The notes beneath the pieces were generated by a model. The model saw only the letters and a list, made by a program, of their open reading frames with translations, ran no database searches and had not been told where the DNA came from. From NCBI GenBank assembly GCA_041695045.1, contig JBGFRR010000107.1:1-5281 (forward strand): a stretch of 5,281 nt of DNA. The letters run 5' to 3'. Source of the DNA: JBGFRR01 sp041695045. GTDB lineage: Bacteria; Bacteroidota; Ignavibacteria; UBA10030. Below are positions 1 through 5,281 of this stretch, in pieces; position 1 is the stretch's first letter, and each line of letters starts with the position of its first letter. The position numbers were made by a program, and so were the translations under genes.

Positions 1-1
1 T

Positions 2-1120
2 TTATCGATTCTTTGGGCTGATCTCTCCCCAGCGGCCGCGGAACTCCGACCGCCCGGAATACAAATGCTTGATGCGCGCAATCTTCGCCATGCGCTCCTC
101 GGCGAGCTTGTTCGCTGCCTGCGAAGTCGTCATCTTCTCTCGCTTCGCAATGGCGAACACAGAGCGAAGTGTGTCGTAGATTCCTTCGGCTTGCTTCAAC
201 GCTCGCTCTTCGCGGTACCCCTCCAACTCATTTGCAACGTTAATCACCCCCCCGGCGTTGATGACATAGTCCGGCGCGTAGAGAATGCCTCGCTCGACAA
301 GCTGAGCGATGTGTTTCTTCTCGTCCAGCAGTTGGTTGTTCGCTCCTCCCGCGACAATGCGGCACTTGAGCCGGGGGATGGTGTCGTCGTTGAGAATTCC
401 GCCGAGGGCGCACGGGGCGAAAATATCTGCGGCGACGTCGAAAATCTTCGCCGGCTTCACAGAGGTTGCACGCACCCGCTTGGCGAGCTGTTTGGCCTTC
501 TGCTCGTAGATGTCTGTGACGTAGATCCTCGCACCTTCCTTGTGCAAGTGGTGGGCGAGATACATGGCGACCTTCCCCGCGCCCTGGATGGCAATCTTTC
601 TGTTCCGCAGTGAATCGCTCCCGAACACTGCATGCGCACAGGCCTTCATGCCGACATACACTCCATAGCCGGTGACGGGAGAAGGGTCGCCGCTGCCTCC
701 AAGCTCGCGCGAAATGCCGGTGACGTACTTCGTCTCCATCCGCACCCATTCCATGTCGCGCACGCTCGTGCCGACATCTTCTGCGGTAATGTAGCGGCCG
801 GCAAGCCCGTCCACGAACCGGCCGTACGTCCGGAACAGGGCTTCCGTCTTCTCCTTTTCCGGGTCGCCGATGATGACCGCTTTCCCGCCGCCCAAGTTCA
901 ATCCGGCGACAGCGGCTTTATACGTCATGCCGCGTGAAAGGCGGAGGACGTCGCGCAGCGCTTCACCATCGCTGGCATACATCCACATGCGTGTGCCGCC
1001 GAGTGCAGGCCCCAGCGAGGTGTTGTGAATCGCAACAATCGCCCGCAGCCCGACTTCTTTGTCGGAGAAAAACACCACCTGCTCGTGGTCGCGGCGTTCA
1101 ATCTCCTGGAACATGTTCAT
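2..1120 (-). CDS. Leucine dehydrogenase-type NAD-dependent amino-acid dehydrogenase (Glu/Leu/Phe/Val dehydrogenase family)
   Basis: This cytoplasmic enzyme should reversibly deaminate branched-chain L-amino acids to 2-oxo acids with NAD+ (leucine + NAD+ + H2O to 4-methyl-2-oxopentanoate + NH3 + NADH). The 372-residue protein is close to the usual leucine dehydrogenase length of about 365. Seen in the sequence: LGPALGGTRMW at 36-46, MTYKAAVAGLNLGGGK at 65-80 with the two family lysines K68 and K80 (K80 catalytic in the family), ITAEDVGT at 111-118, PSPVTGYGVY at 146-155, a Rossmann dinucleotide loop GAGKVA at 180-185 followed by VTD ending at D203, and APDYVINAGGVINVANE at 282-298. The start is chosen because AAGGA lies 8 nt upstream of this ATG. 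An in-frame ATG 28 codons earlier (position 1204) would add only a Ser/Thr-rich leader and has no ribosome site. The stop codon is at 2-4, so the gene is complete. Substrate preference (Leu versus Val or Phe) is inferred from overall resemblance. It is transcribed away from the exported-protein gene. Confidence 0.93.
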   Translation of the reverse strand: MNMFQEIERRDHEQVVFFSDKEVGLRAIVAIHNTSLGPALGGTRMWMYASDGEALRDVLRLSRGMTYKAAVAGLNLGGGKAVIIGDPEKEKTEALFRTYGRFVDGLAGRYITAEDVGTSVRDMEWVRMETKYVTGISRELGGSGDPSPVTGYGVYVGMKACAHAVFGSDSLRNRKIAIQGAGKVAMYLAHHLHKEGARIYVTDIYEQKAKQLAKRVRATSVKPAKIFDVAADIFAPCALGGILNDDTIPRLKCRIVAGGANNQLLDEKKHIAQLVERGILYAPDYVINAGGVINVANELEGYREERALKQAEGIYDTLRSVFAIAKREKMTTSQAANKLAEERMAKIARIKHLYSGRSEFRGRWGEISPKNR

Positions 1121-1128
1121 CGATGGAA

Positions 1129-1133
1129 TCCTT
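1129..1133 (-). promoter_or_regulatory. Ribosome binding site of the leucine dehydrogenase gene
   Basis: On the minus strand AAGGA sits 8 nt before the ATG at 1120. It decides between this start and the longer in-frame ATG at 1204, which is preceded only by a T-rich stretch without a purine-rich site. Confidence 0.6.
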
Positions 1134-1399
1134 GCGGATGAAGAGGAAACACCTGTGGATGAATCGAGCGGTGCTGTTGTGGAGGGTGGTGTGGAGTTTC
1201 TCATGGCAAAAAGAACGACTGAGGCTTACAACAAACAGTTACAAACCGCCGATTGGAACGCGGGGTCAAAATAGCCAAAAAAGGAGTATGAGGCAACCGA
1301 ACGAGTAATATGATACGTCGAGATGCTTGTGGCCCGACACGGTTGTAATTCCACAATGAGTACGAACGCTTCCTTCGTGATGGCTATTTCCTAGAGACT

Positions 1400-1622
1400 C
1401 GGCCGATAACCCCGTCTTTCACCACAAAGCCACCAAGGCACCAAGTCCCGCTTTACGGTTCCGCTCTCCTCAGAATACCGTTCAGTAGCGGAATCCTGAG
1501 AAGCGGGAGATCCCGCCTTTCGTAGTTTTGAAAGCGGGAAAGCACAAAGAAAAATGCTTTAATGTTGTCTACCTTTGTGTAATTTCGAGTCTTTGTGTCT
1601 TAGTGGTTGAACTTTTCGGCCG
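1400..1622. repeat. Imperfect inverted-repeat element with arms of 9-bp units (MITE- or REP-like)
   Basis: The left arm holds three consecutive 9-mers: ACCACAAAG (1421-1429), CCACCAAGG (1430-1438) and CACCAAGTC (1439-1447). The right arm, read on the minus strand from 1607 down to 1572, holds ACCACTAAG, ACACAAAGA, CTCGAAATT and ACACAAAGG. Both arms are bordered outside by CGGCCGA (1400-1406) and its reverse complement (1616-1622). Inside are further perfect inverted pairs: CCCGCTTT at 1447-1454 with AAAGCGGG at 1531-1538, TTCCGCT at 1459-1465 with AGCGGAA at 1487-1493, and GCGGGA at 1503-1508 with TCCCGC at 1511-1516. No transposase gene and no clear target-site duplication are visible. From memory, ACCACAAAG-type intergenic repeats recur in environmental bacterial genomes. 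Whether this is a mobile, transcribed or regulatory element is open. Confidence 0.6.
1539..1560. repeat. Small perfect hairpin inside the inverted-repeat element
   Basis: AAAGCA at 1539-1544 and TGCTTT at 1555-1560 form a 6-bp inverted repeat around a 10-nt A-rich loop. No T-run follows on the plus strand, so it is unlikely to be an intrinsic terminator in that direction. Confidence 0.4.
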
Positions 1623-1672
1623 GCTCTCATTTTCTATCAAGAATGATAACGGTTGCATCATTTTTGGAGACT

Positions 1673-1677
1673 GGAGG
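1673..1677 (+). promoter_or_regulatory. Ribosome binding site of the DUF5916 protein gene
   Basis: GGAGG lies 6 nt before the ATG at 1684, an ideal Shine-Dalgarno distance. It favours 1684 over the upstream in-frame ATG at 1528, which falls inside the inverted-repeat element. It also favours 1684 over the downstream ATG at 1768, which has only a weak purine match before it. Confidence 0.5.
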
Positions 1678-1683
1678 TTCACG

Positions 1684-4446
1684 ATGACAGTTCCCTCGTT
1701 CTTGCATTTGTTACTTTCATTTTTCATATTCCTACGAATATTTTTTCACCACTTATTACGGTGCCTCATGCGATTTCACTCCTTATTAACTCTTGCGTCC
1801 CTCACCATCGTACTCTCTCACAACCTCGTTGGACAGGCATCATCCTCTCCAACCAGAATCATCGCCGCGCAGCGACTCACGGAATCGATCAAGGTCGACG
1901 GCCAGCTCACGGAACGCGCTTGGCAACAGCCCGGATCGCGCGGATTGATCCAGCGCGAACCGCAAGAGGGCGCTCCCGCTTCTGAGGAAACGGAGTTCTG
2001 GATCGCATACGATGAGCACGCTCTCTACGTTGCGGCGAGGATGTACGATGCGCGTCCCGACTCTATTATAGGACGGTTTGCCCGGCGAGATGAAAATTCA
2101 GAATCCGACCACATCGGCATCGGCATTGACGCGTCGTTCGACCGACGGACGGCGTACTACTTCGTGGTGAATTCCGCCGGCGCGATTGAAGATGGAACGA
2201 TCTCGAACGACACGCACCGCGACTCACGCTGGGATGGTGTGTGGGATGTTGCGGTGCAGGTCGATGACGACGGATGGACGGCAGAGTTCCGGATCCCGTT
2301 TTCCCAACTTCGATTTCCCGAGCGCGACCGATATGTTTGGGGCTTCGAGCTTTCTCGAAGAATCCAGCGCAAAAATGAGGAATCGTATCTCGTCCTGCAT
2401 CCACGCGACGATTTTGTGCGCGTCTCGCGGTGGACAGAGTTACACGGTATCGAGGGCGTCAAGCCGCCGTCGAGGGTCGAACTTCTGCCCTACATTGCCG
2501 CAACCGGTAAGTTCATCGAGCGACCGCCGGCGGCATCGTTCAACGCTGGCCGGACCGACCCGTTTGTGTTTGGCCGTGATTACCTTCTCAACCTTGGCGC
2601 CGACGCGAAGATCGGACTCAGCGGCGATATGACGCTCGACGTTACGCTCAATCCGGATTTCGCGCAAGTCGAAGTCGACCCCGCCGTCGTCAACCTCACT
2701 GCCTACGAGATTCGCTTCGACGAGAAGCGACCGTTCTTCGTGGAAGGCTCCAACATTCTTCGCTTCGGGCGCGGAGGAGCGGCGTATCTTCAGGATTTCA
2801 ACTGGCGCGACCCGAGCTTCTTTTATAGCCGTCGCATCGGCAGGGCGCCGCAGGGCTCGGTCACGCGCGCCGGCTTCCACGACATCCCCGACCGCACCAC
2901 GATTCTCGGCGCGTCGAAGCTGAGCGGGAAGATCACCGACACATGGTCCATTGCCGCCCTCGCCGCCGTTACCGAGCGTGAGTACGGCCATACGGACTCG
3001 GCGGGCGTACGCTTCAGCGAGGAGGTCGAGCCGTTGACGTTCTACGGCGTTGTGCGCAGCTTGAAAGAATTCAACGGCGCGCGGCAGGCGATCGGGTTCC
3101 TCGGTACCATCGTTGAACGGGACTTGCGCGAGCCGCGACTGAAGGATGTCCTCAACAACCGTGCGGCGTCATTCGGCGTGGACGGGTGGATGTTTCTGGA
3201 TCACGATCGCATGTGGGTTGTAACGGGCTGGGCTGGCGGCTCAACCATCTCCGGCACTCAGCGGCGCTTAACGGCCGTTCAACGCTCGCCGCAGCACTAT
3301 TTCCAGCGGCCGGATGCCGAACATGTTTCCGTCGACCCCAACGCCACATCAATGACCGGCTGGGCGTCACGGGTTTGGCTGGATAAGGTCAAAGGTAACT
3401 GGCTCTTCAACGCCGCAATCGGCGCGGTGCATCCGCGCTTCGAGCCGAACGACATCGGCTTCCACACCTCAACCGACCAGATCAACATGCACATCTTCGG
3501 CGGCTATGCGTGGTACGAGCCGGATGCCATCTTCCGCACGAAACAGATTTCGGCGGCCGTCTACCGAGACTACAACTTTGGCAAGGTCAAGGTGGGAGAA
3601 ACTGCGCATGTGGTTTTTGAAGGGCGGCTTCTCAATTATTGGGCAGGCTCCGTGATCTATGGCCGCAAGGCTGAGACGTTTGACGACAAGCGCACACGCG
3701 GCGGGCCGTTGATGAAGTCGCTGCAAAGCGACTTTCTCTACCTTGCCGTCGTCAGCGACACGCGGCTCCCCTTAAGCGGCTTCTACTACGCTAACGGCTC
3801 GAGCGGTGCGTCGGGCGAATGGCATTTTAATACCGGGCTTTCGCTGAACTGGAAGGCCTCCCGCACATTGTCGATACGCGTGAGGCCAGACTTTTACCGC
3901 CTCCGCAACACAGCACAGTACATCACAGCGCGATCCGATCCAGCGATGACGGAAACCTATGGCGTGCGGTACATTTTTGGGACACTAGACCAGAAACTGC
4001 TCTCCGCCACGATGCGCCTCGACTGGGCATTTACGCCAACGTTGAGCCTGCAACTGTTTCTCCAGCCGCTTCTCTCGACGGGGAGCTACTCGGACATCAA
4101 GGAGTTGGCGCAGGCGGGGACGTTCACGTTCAACCGCTACGGTCGCGGCATATCGACAATCCGCTTTGAGAACAATCGATACATCATCGACCCGGACGGT
4201 GGGTTTGGACCGGCGCCGGCGTTCACGGTTCATAATCCGGACTTCAACTTCAAGTCGCTGCGCGCTAACGCCGTGCTGCGCTGGGAGTACTCGCCCGGGT
4301 CAACATTCTATTTCGTCTGGACGAATCAGAAAGTGGACATTGAAAACCACGGCGAGTTGCGGTTCGGAAGCGATTTGAGCAGGCTTTTCCGCGACCGGCC
4401 GGACAATATCTTTGCCGTCAAGATGACGTACTGGTGGGGAAGGTAA
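1684..4446 (+). CDS. Exported CBM9-like / DUF5916 outer-membrane beta-barrel protein
   Basis: Function is not established for this family. It is an exported protein with an N-terminal carbohydrate-binding-family-9-like fold and a long C-terminal barrel, so an outer-membrane role is inferred. From the ATG at 1684 the protein has 920 residues. Residues about 29-52 form a textbook signal peptide (arginine, then a hydrophobic run, ending VGQA before SSS). The CBM9-like domain covers about 59-248 and includes VDGQLTERAW, WIAYDEHALYVAARMYD and DDDGWTAEFRIPFSQLRF. The DUF5916 hallmark runs at about 320-358: LNPDFAQVEVDP, VNLTAYEIRFDEKRPFFVEG. The rest, to about 920, is rich in alternating aromatic strands and short turns and ends FAVKMTYWWGR, consistent with an outer-membrane barrel. 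Start choice is uncertain: 1684 has the good ribosome site but places a second hydrophobic stretch before the signal peptide; starting at 1768 gives a cleaner 892-residue preprotein. It is sometimes mis-annotated as a hydrolase; no catalytic motif is visible. It stands alone on this strand until the toxin-antitoxin genes. Confidence 0.88.
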   Translation: MTVPSFLHLLLSFFIFLRIFFHHLLRCLMRFHSLLTLASLTIVLSHNLVGQASSSPTRIIAAQRLTESIKVDGQLTERAWQQPGSRGLIQREPQEGAPASEETEFWIAYDEHALYVAARMYDARPDSIIGRFARRDENSESDHIGIGIDASFDRRTAYYFVVNSAGAIEDGTISNDTHRDSRWDGVWDVAVQVDDDGWTAEFRIPFSQLRFPERDRYVWGFELSRRIQRKNEESYLVLHPRDDFVRVSRWTELHGIEGVKPPSRVELLPYIAATGKFIERPPAASFNAGRTDPFVFGRDYLLNLGADAKIGLSGDMTLDVTLNPDFAQVEVDPAVVNLTAYEIRFDEKRPFFVEGSNILRFGRGGAAYLQDFNWRDPSFFYSRRIGRAPQGSVTRAGFHDIPDRTTILGASKLSGKITDTWSIAALAAVTEREYGHTDSAGVRFSEEVEPLTFYGVVRSLKEFNGARQAIGFLGTIVERDLREPRLKDVLNNRAASFGVDGWMFLDHDRMWVVTGWAGGSTISGTQRRLTAVQRSPQHYFQRPDAEHVSVDPNATSMTGWASRVWLDKVKGNWLFNAAIGAVHPRFEPNDIGFHTSTDQINMHIFGGYAWYEPDAIFRTKQISAAVYRDYNFGKVKVGETAHVVFEGRLLNYWAGSVIYGRKAETFDDKRTRGGPLMKSLQSDFLYLAVVSDTRLPLSGFYYANGSSGASGEWHFNTGLSLNWKASRTLSIRVRPDFYRLRNTAQYITARSDPAMTETYGVRYIFGTLDQKLLSATMRLDWAFTPTLSLQLFLQPLLSTGSYSDIKELAQAGTFTFNRYGRGISTIRFENNRYIIDPDGGFGPAPAFTVHNPDFNFKSLRANAVLRWEYSPGSTFYFVWTNQKVDIENHGELRFGSDLSRLFRDRPDNIFAVKMTYWWGR

Positions 4447-4548
4447 AAGCAGGATGAAGTGATGAGAAGTAAATGATGGGTGATGGATAGAAATACGGGG
4501 TGGACGCGGCGTAAAAAGCCCGGCGGACGGACTATAATCTGGGGGACA

Positions 4549-4574
4549 ATGTGTAATATACGGAAACCATATAA
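4549..4574 (+). repeat. Imperfect 26-bp direct repeat, copy 1
   Basis: The first copy of a 26-bp sequence matches the second copy (4639-4664) at 20 of 26 positions, counted by eye. The shared core is GGAAACC, any purine, TATAA. It lies upstream of an autoregulated type of operon, so it could be an operator half-site for the antitoxin; this is inference only. Confidence 0.5.
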
Positions 4575-4638
4575 GACACGAGAAGAAATGATGACAGGAT
4601 CTAACATTGGCAGTACATTTGATAGAGAAAGTTCAGCG

Positions 4639-4664
4639 ATGTACATTATCTGGAAACCGTATAA
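4639..4664 (+). repeat. Imperfect 26-bp direct repeat, copy 2
   Basis: The second copy begins exactly 90 bp after the first and keeps the GGAAACC-purine-TATAA core. It ends 41 bp before the antitoxin start. A weaker echo of the core (ATGGATTTAAACAGG, 4680-4694) overlaps the antitoxin ribosome site. Confidence 0.5.
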
Positions 4665-4691
4665 ACAGTAGTGAGCCATATGGATTTAAAC

Positions 4692-4699
4692 AGGAGGTG
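4692..4699 (+). promoter_or_regulatory. Very strong ribosome binding site of the antitoxin
   Basis: AGGAGGTG is a perfect 8-base complement to the 16S rRNA anti-Shine-Dalgarno end, 6 nt before the ATG at 4706. It fixes the antitoxin start over upstream in-frame codons. Strong initiation on the first gene and a coupled, weaker start on the second fits the usual excess of antitoxin over toxin. Confidence 0.85.
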
Positions 4700-4705
4700 C
4701 TTTAT

Positions 4706-4930
4706 ATGAAACTGAAACAAATTGAAGATGAGGTGCTCCGTATGACTGAAGAAGAAAGAGCAGAATTGGCACAGAAACTGTTGCTCAGTCTGGATGCCCC
4801 ATCCGAAAGTGAAATAGCAGAGGATTGGTTGGTGGAGGCACAACGCCGAGCTAGAGATCTCGATGAGGGCATTGTCCAGCCAGTACCGGCAGACGAGGTT
4901 AGACGCAAAGCTCAGGCGCTTTTGCGGTGA
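4706..4930 (+). CDS. Type II antitoxin, addiction-module component (Unstab_antitox family, PF09720-like)
   Basis: This 74-residue acidic, helical protein should bind and neutralise the toxin encoded immediately downstream and, as usual for the class, help repress its own operon. The family pattern is clear: an N-terminal helix ending in LRMTEEERAELAQKLLLSLD (11-30), an acidic linker, then IAEDWLVEAQRRARDLDEGI (37-56) and VPADEVRRKAQALL (60-73). This matches the short 'putative addiction module component' family of about 60-75 residues. No obvious helix-turn-helix or ribbon-helix-helix DNA-binding motif is visible, so autoregulation is uncertain. The start is fixed by the ribosome site AGGAGGTG 6 nt upstream. 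The stop overlaps the toxin start as GTGA (4927-4930), so the two genes are translationally coupled. Confidence 0.9.
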   Translation: MKLKQIEDEVLRMTEEERAELAQKLLLSLDAPSESEIAEDWLVEAQRRARDLDEGIVQPVPADEVRRKAQALLR

Positions 4931-5220
4931 GCTACGTATTCCATCCAGCCGCAGAAGCTGAACATCTTGAGTCTGTTGCCTATTTCGAGTCGAAAAGGCC
5001 CGGACTCGGCGCTTCATATCTGGCAGAGTTTGAAAAAACTCTGGGGCGGGCGTGTAAATCACCACAACGGTATCCGATCGAGAGGAACCCTGACGTGCGG
5101 CGTATTCGAATGGATCGGTTCCCGTATTCAGTACTTTATCGTGAAGTTTTGGGCACTGTTCAAGTATTGGCCGTTGCTCATCATCGTAGACGCCCACAGT
5201 ATTGGTTGGGAAGGCTCTAA
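4927..5220 (+). CDS. Type II toxin, RelE/ParE superfamily (PF05016-like)
   Basis: This 97-residue small basic toxin is the partner of the upstream antitoxin. Family signs are the N-terminal YVFHPAAEAEHLESVAYFES (3-22), an arginine-rich strand RRIRMDRFPYSVLYR (58-72), and the C-terminal strand VLAVAHHRRRPQYWLGR (80-96). The last corresponds to the conserved 'ilavaH.rR.P.yW..R' ending. Members either cleave mRNA at the ribosome (RelE type) or poison DNA gyrase (ParE type); the sequence does not say which. It starts with GTG inside the antitoxin stop (4-bp overlap), so it is probably translated by coupling. It is full length and intact. Its TAA stop (5218-5220) forms part of the first core box of the attC-like site, a compact arrangement typical of integron cassettes. 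Confidence 0.92.
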   Translation: MSYVFHPAAEAEHLESVAYFESKRPGLGASYLAEFEKTLGRACKSPQRYPIERNPDVRRIRMDRFPYSVLYREVLGTVQVLAVAHHRRRPQYWLGRL

Positions 5221-5281
5221 CACGGCGCTGCACCCGACCGCTCACCGCTACGCGGTTCGCGGCGGGTGAGCTTGGTCGTTA
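5215..5281 (+). other. Integron attC recombination site (59-base element), last core box cut by the window end
   Basis: The site has the full attC plan. The first core box is TCTAAC at 5216-5221 (R'' type, YYYAAC), and the last is GTTA at 5278-5281 (R' type, GTTRRRY, truncated). These pair with each other. After an unpaired spacer (5222-5226 and 5272-5277), GCT at 5227-5229 pairs with AGC at 5269-5271, leaving G5230 as an extrahelical base on the left side, the attC hallmark. The stem continues as CACCCG (5231-5236) with CGGGTG (5263-5268), a bulged A5237, CCGC (5238-5241) with GCGG (5259-5262), a 2x2 mismatch, and ACCGC (5244-5248) with GCGGT (5252-5256), closed by a 3-nt loop. The extra base on the left arm gives the cassette orientation: the toxin-antitoxin pair lies upstream, as in a normal cassette. 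The strand that is recombined would be the bottom one. Confidence 0.82.

Larger units (their letters stand above)
1121..1683. other. Divergent intergenic region, no protein-coding gene recognised
   Basis: About 560 bases separate two divergent genes, and both promoters must lie here. No confident -35/-10 pair could be picked on either strand. A minus-strand TTGACC at about 1262-1267 has no good -10 at 16-18 bp. A plus-strand TTGAAC at 1607-1612 also lacks a convincing partner. The middle of the region (about 1400-1622) is occupied by an inverted-repeat element, listed separately. The stretch 1205-1400 contains only very short reading frames with no recognisable product. Confidence 0.6.
4447..4705. 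other. AT-richer spacer between the barrel gene and the toxin-antitoxin pair
   Basis: This spacer holds no recognised gene and no intrinsic terminator after the barrel gene. It contains a consensus-like TATAAT at 4533-4538 without a matching -35, a pair of 26-bp direct repeats (listed separately) and the antitoxin ribosome site. A reading frame of about 60 codons (4480-4671) spans the repeats but lacks a ribosome site and any known family. The region must contain the toxin-antitoxin promoter and, if the pair is an integron cassette, the left cassette boundary. Confidence 0.5.

Noticed and set aside
65..613. Long plus-strand reading frame of 182 codons opposite the dehydrogenase gene
   Set aside because: It lies entirely inside the well-supported dehydrogenase gene on the other strand, has no ribosome site and no recognisable family; GC-rich codon use creates such mirror frames.
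1346..1420. Short coding-like stretch reading EYERFLRDGYFLETRP, possibly a gene remnant
   Set aside because: It is only about 20 codons of plausible protein before it runs into the inverted-repeat element. There is no start with a ribosome site and the family cannot be identified.
2440..2991. Minus-strand reading frame of 183 codons inside the barrel gene
   Set aside because: It is an antisense shadow of a strongly conserved coding region, with composition typical of mirrored codons and no known domain.
4533..4538. TATAAT hexamer as a promoter -10 box for the toxin-antitoxin operon
   Set aside because: It matches the -10 consensus perfectly, but no -35-like hexamer lies 15-19 bp upstream and it is about 170 bp from the antitoxin start; a single hexamer is expected by chance in AT-rich spacer.
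4480..4671. Small reading frame of about 63 codons upstream of the antitoxin
   Set aside because: It has no ribosome site and no recognised family. It is mentioned as a finding only because it contains the direct repeats; the evidence is too thin for a gene call.
4646..5245. Minus-strand reading frame of 199 codons covering both toxin and antitoxin genes
   Set aside because: The plus-strand genes have clear families, a perfect ribosome site and coupled start/stop. The antisense product matches nothing recognisable.
4967..5269. Alternative-frame protein ending LHPTAHRYAVRGG across the attC-like site
   Set aside because: This frame overlaps the toxin gene out of phase, and its C-terminus is merely the translated attC palindrome; such tails are artefacts of reading through attC sites.

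Overview
The window reads as a piece of chromosome from a Gram-negative bacterium. The evidence is a secreted protein with a C-terminal half like an outer-membrane beta-barrel, and good Shine-Dalgarno sites before most genes. The protein families (a leucine-dehydrogenase-type enzyme, a CBM9-like/DUF5916 barrel, a RelE/ParE toxin pair) and the GC-rich coding sequence would fit the Bacteroidota/Ignavibacteriota/Gemmatimonadota neighbourhood. This placement is an inference from family content and cannot be settled from one window.

Layout. Positions 2-1120 (minus strand) carry a complete leucine dehydrogenase-type amino-acid dehydrogenase. Positions 1121-1683 are a non-coding divergent region. 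It holds an imperfect inverted-repeat element (about 1400-1622) built from arms of 9-bp units, with smaller hairpins inside. Positions 1684-4446 (plus strand) encode a large exported protein with an N-terminal CBM9-like domain and a C-terminal DUF5916 barrel; an alternative start lies at 1768. Positions 4447-4705 are an AT-richer spacer with a 26-bp imperfect direct repeat, two copies exactly 90 bp apart. Positions 4706-5220 hold a tightly coupled type II toxin-antitoxin pair: an addiction-module antitoxin and a RelE/ParE toxin overlapping by 4 bp. The toxin stop codon runs straight into a structured palindrome (5215-5281) with the architecture of an integron attC recombination site, and the window ends inside its last core box.

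How the parts relate. The dehydrogenase and the barrel protein are divergent, and nothing visible links them functionally. The toxin-antitoxin pair plus attC looks like a mobile integron gene cassette, or the edge of a cassette array running off the right end. No integrase and no second attC are visible, so the left boundary of the cassette is unknown. The attC-linked toxin-antitoxin module is the most interesting part of the window.
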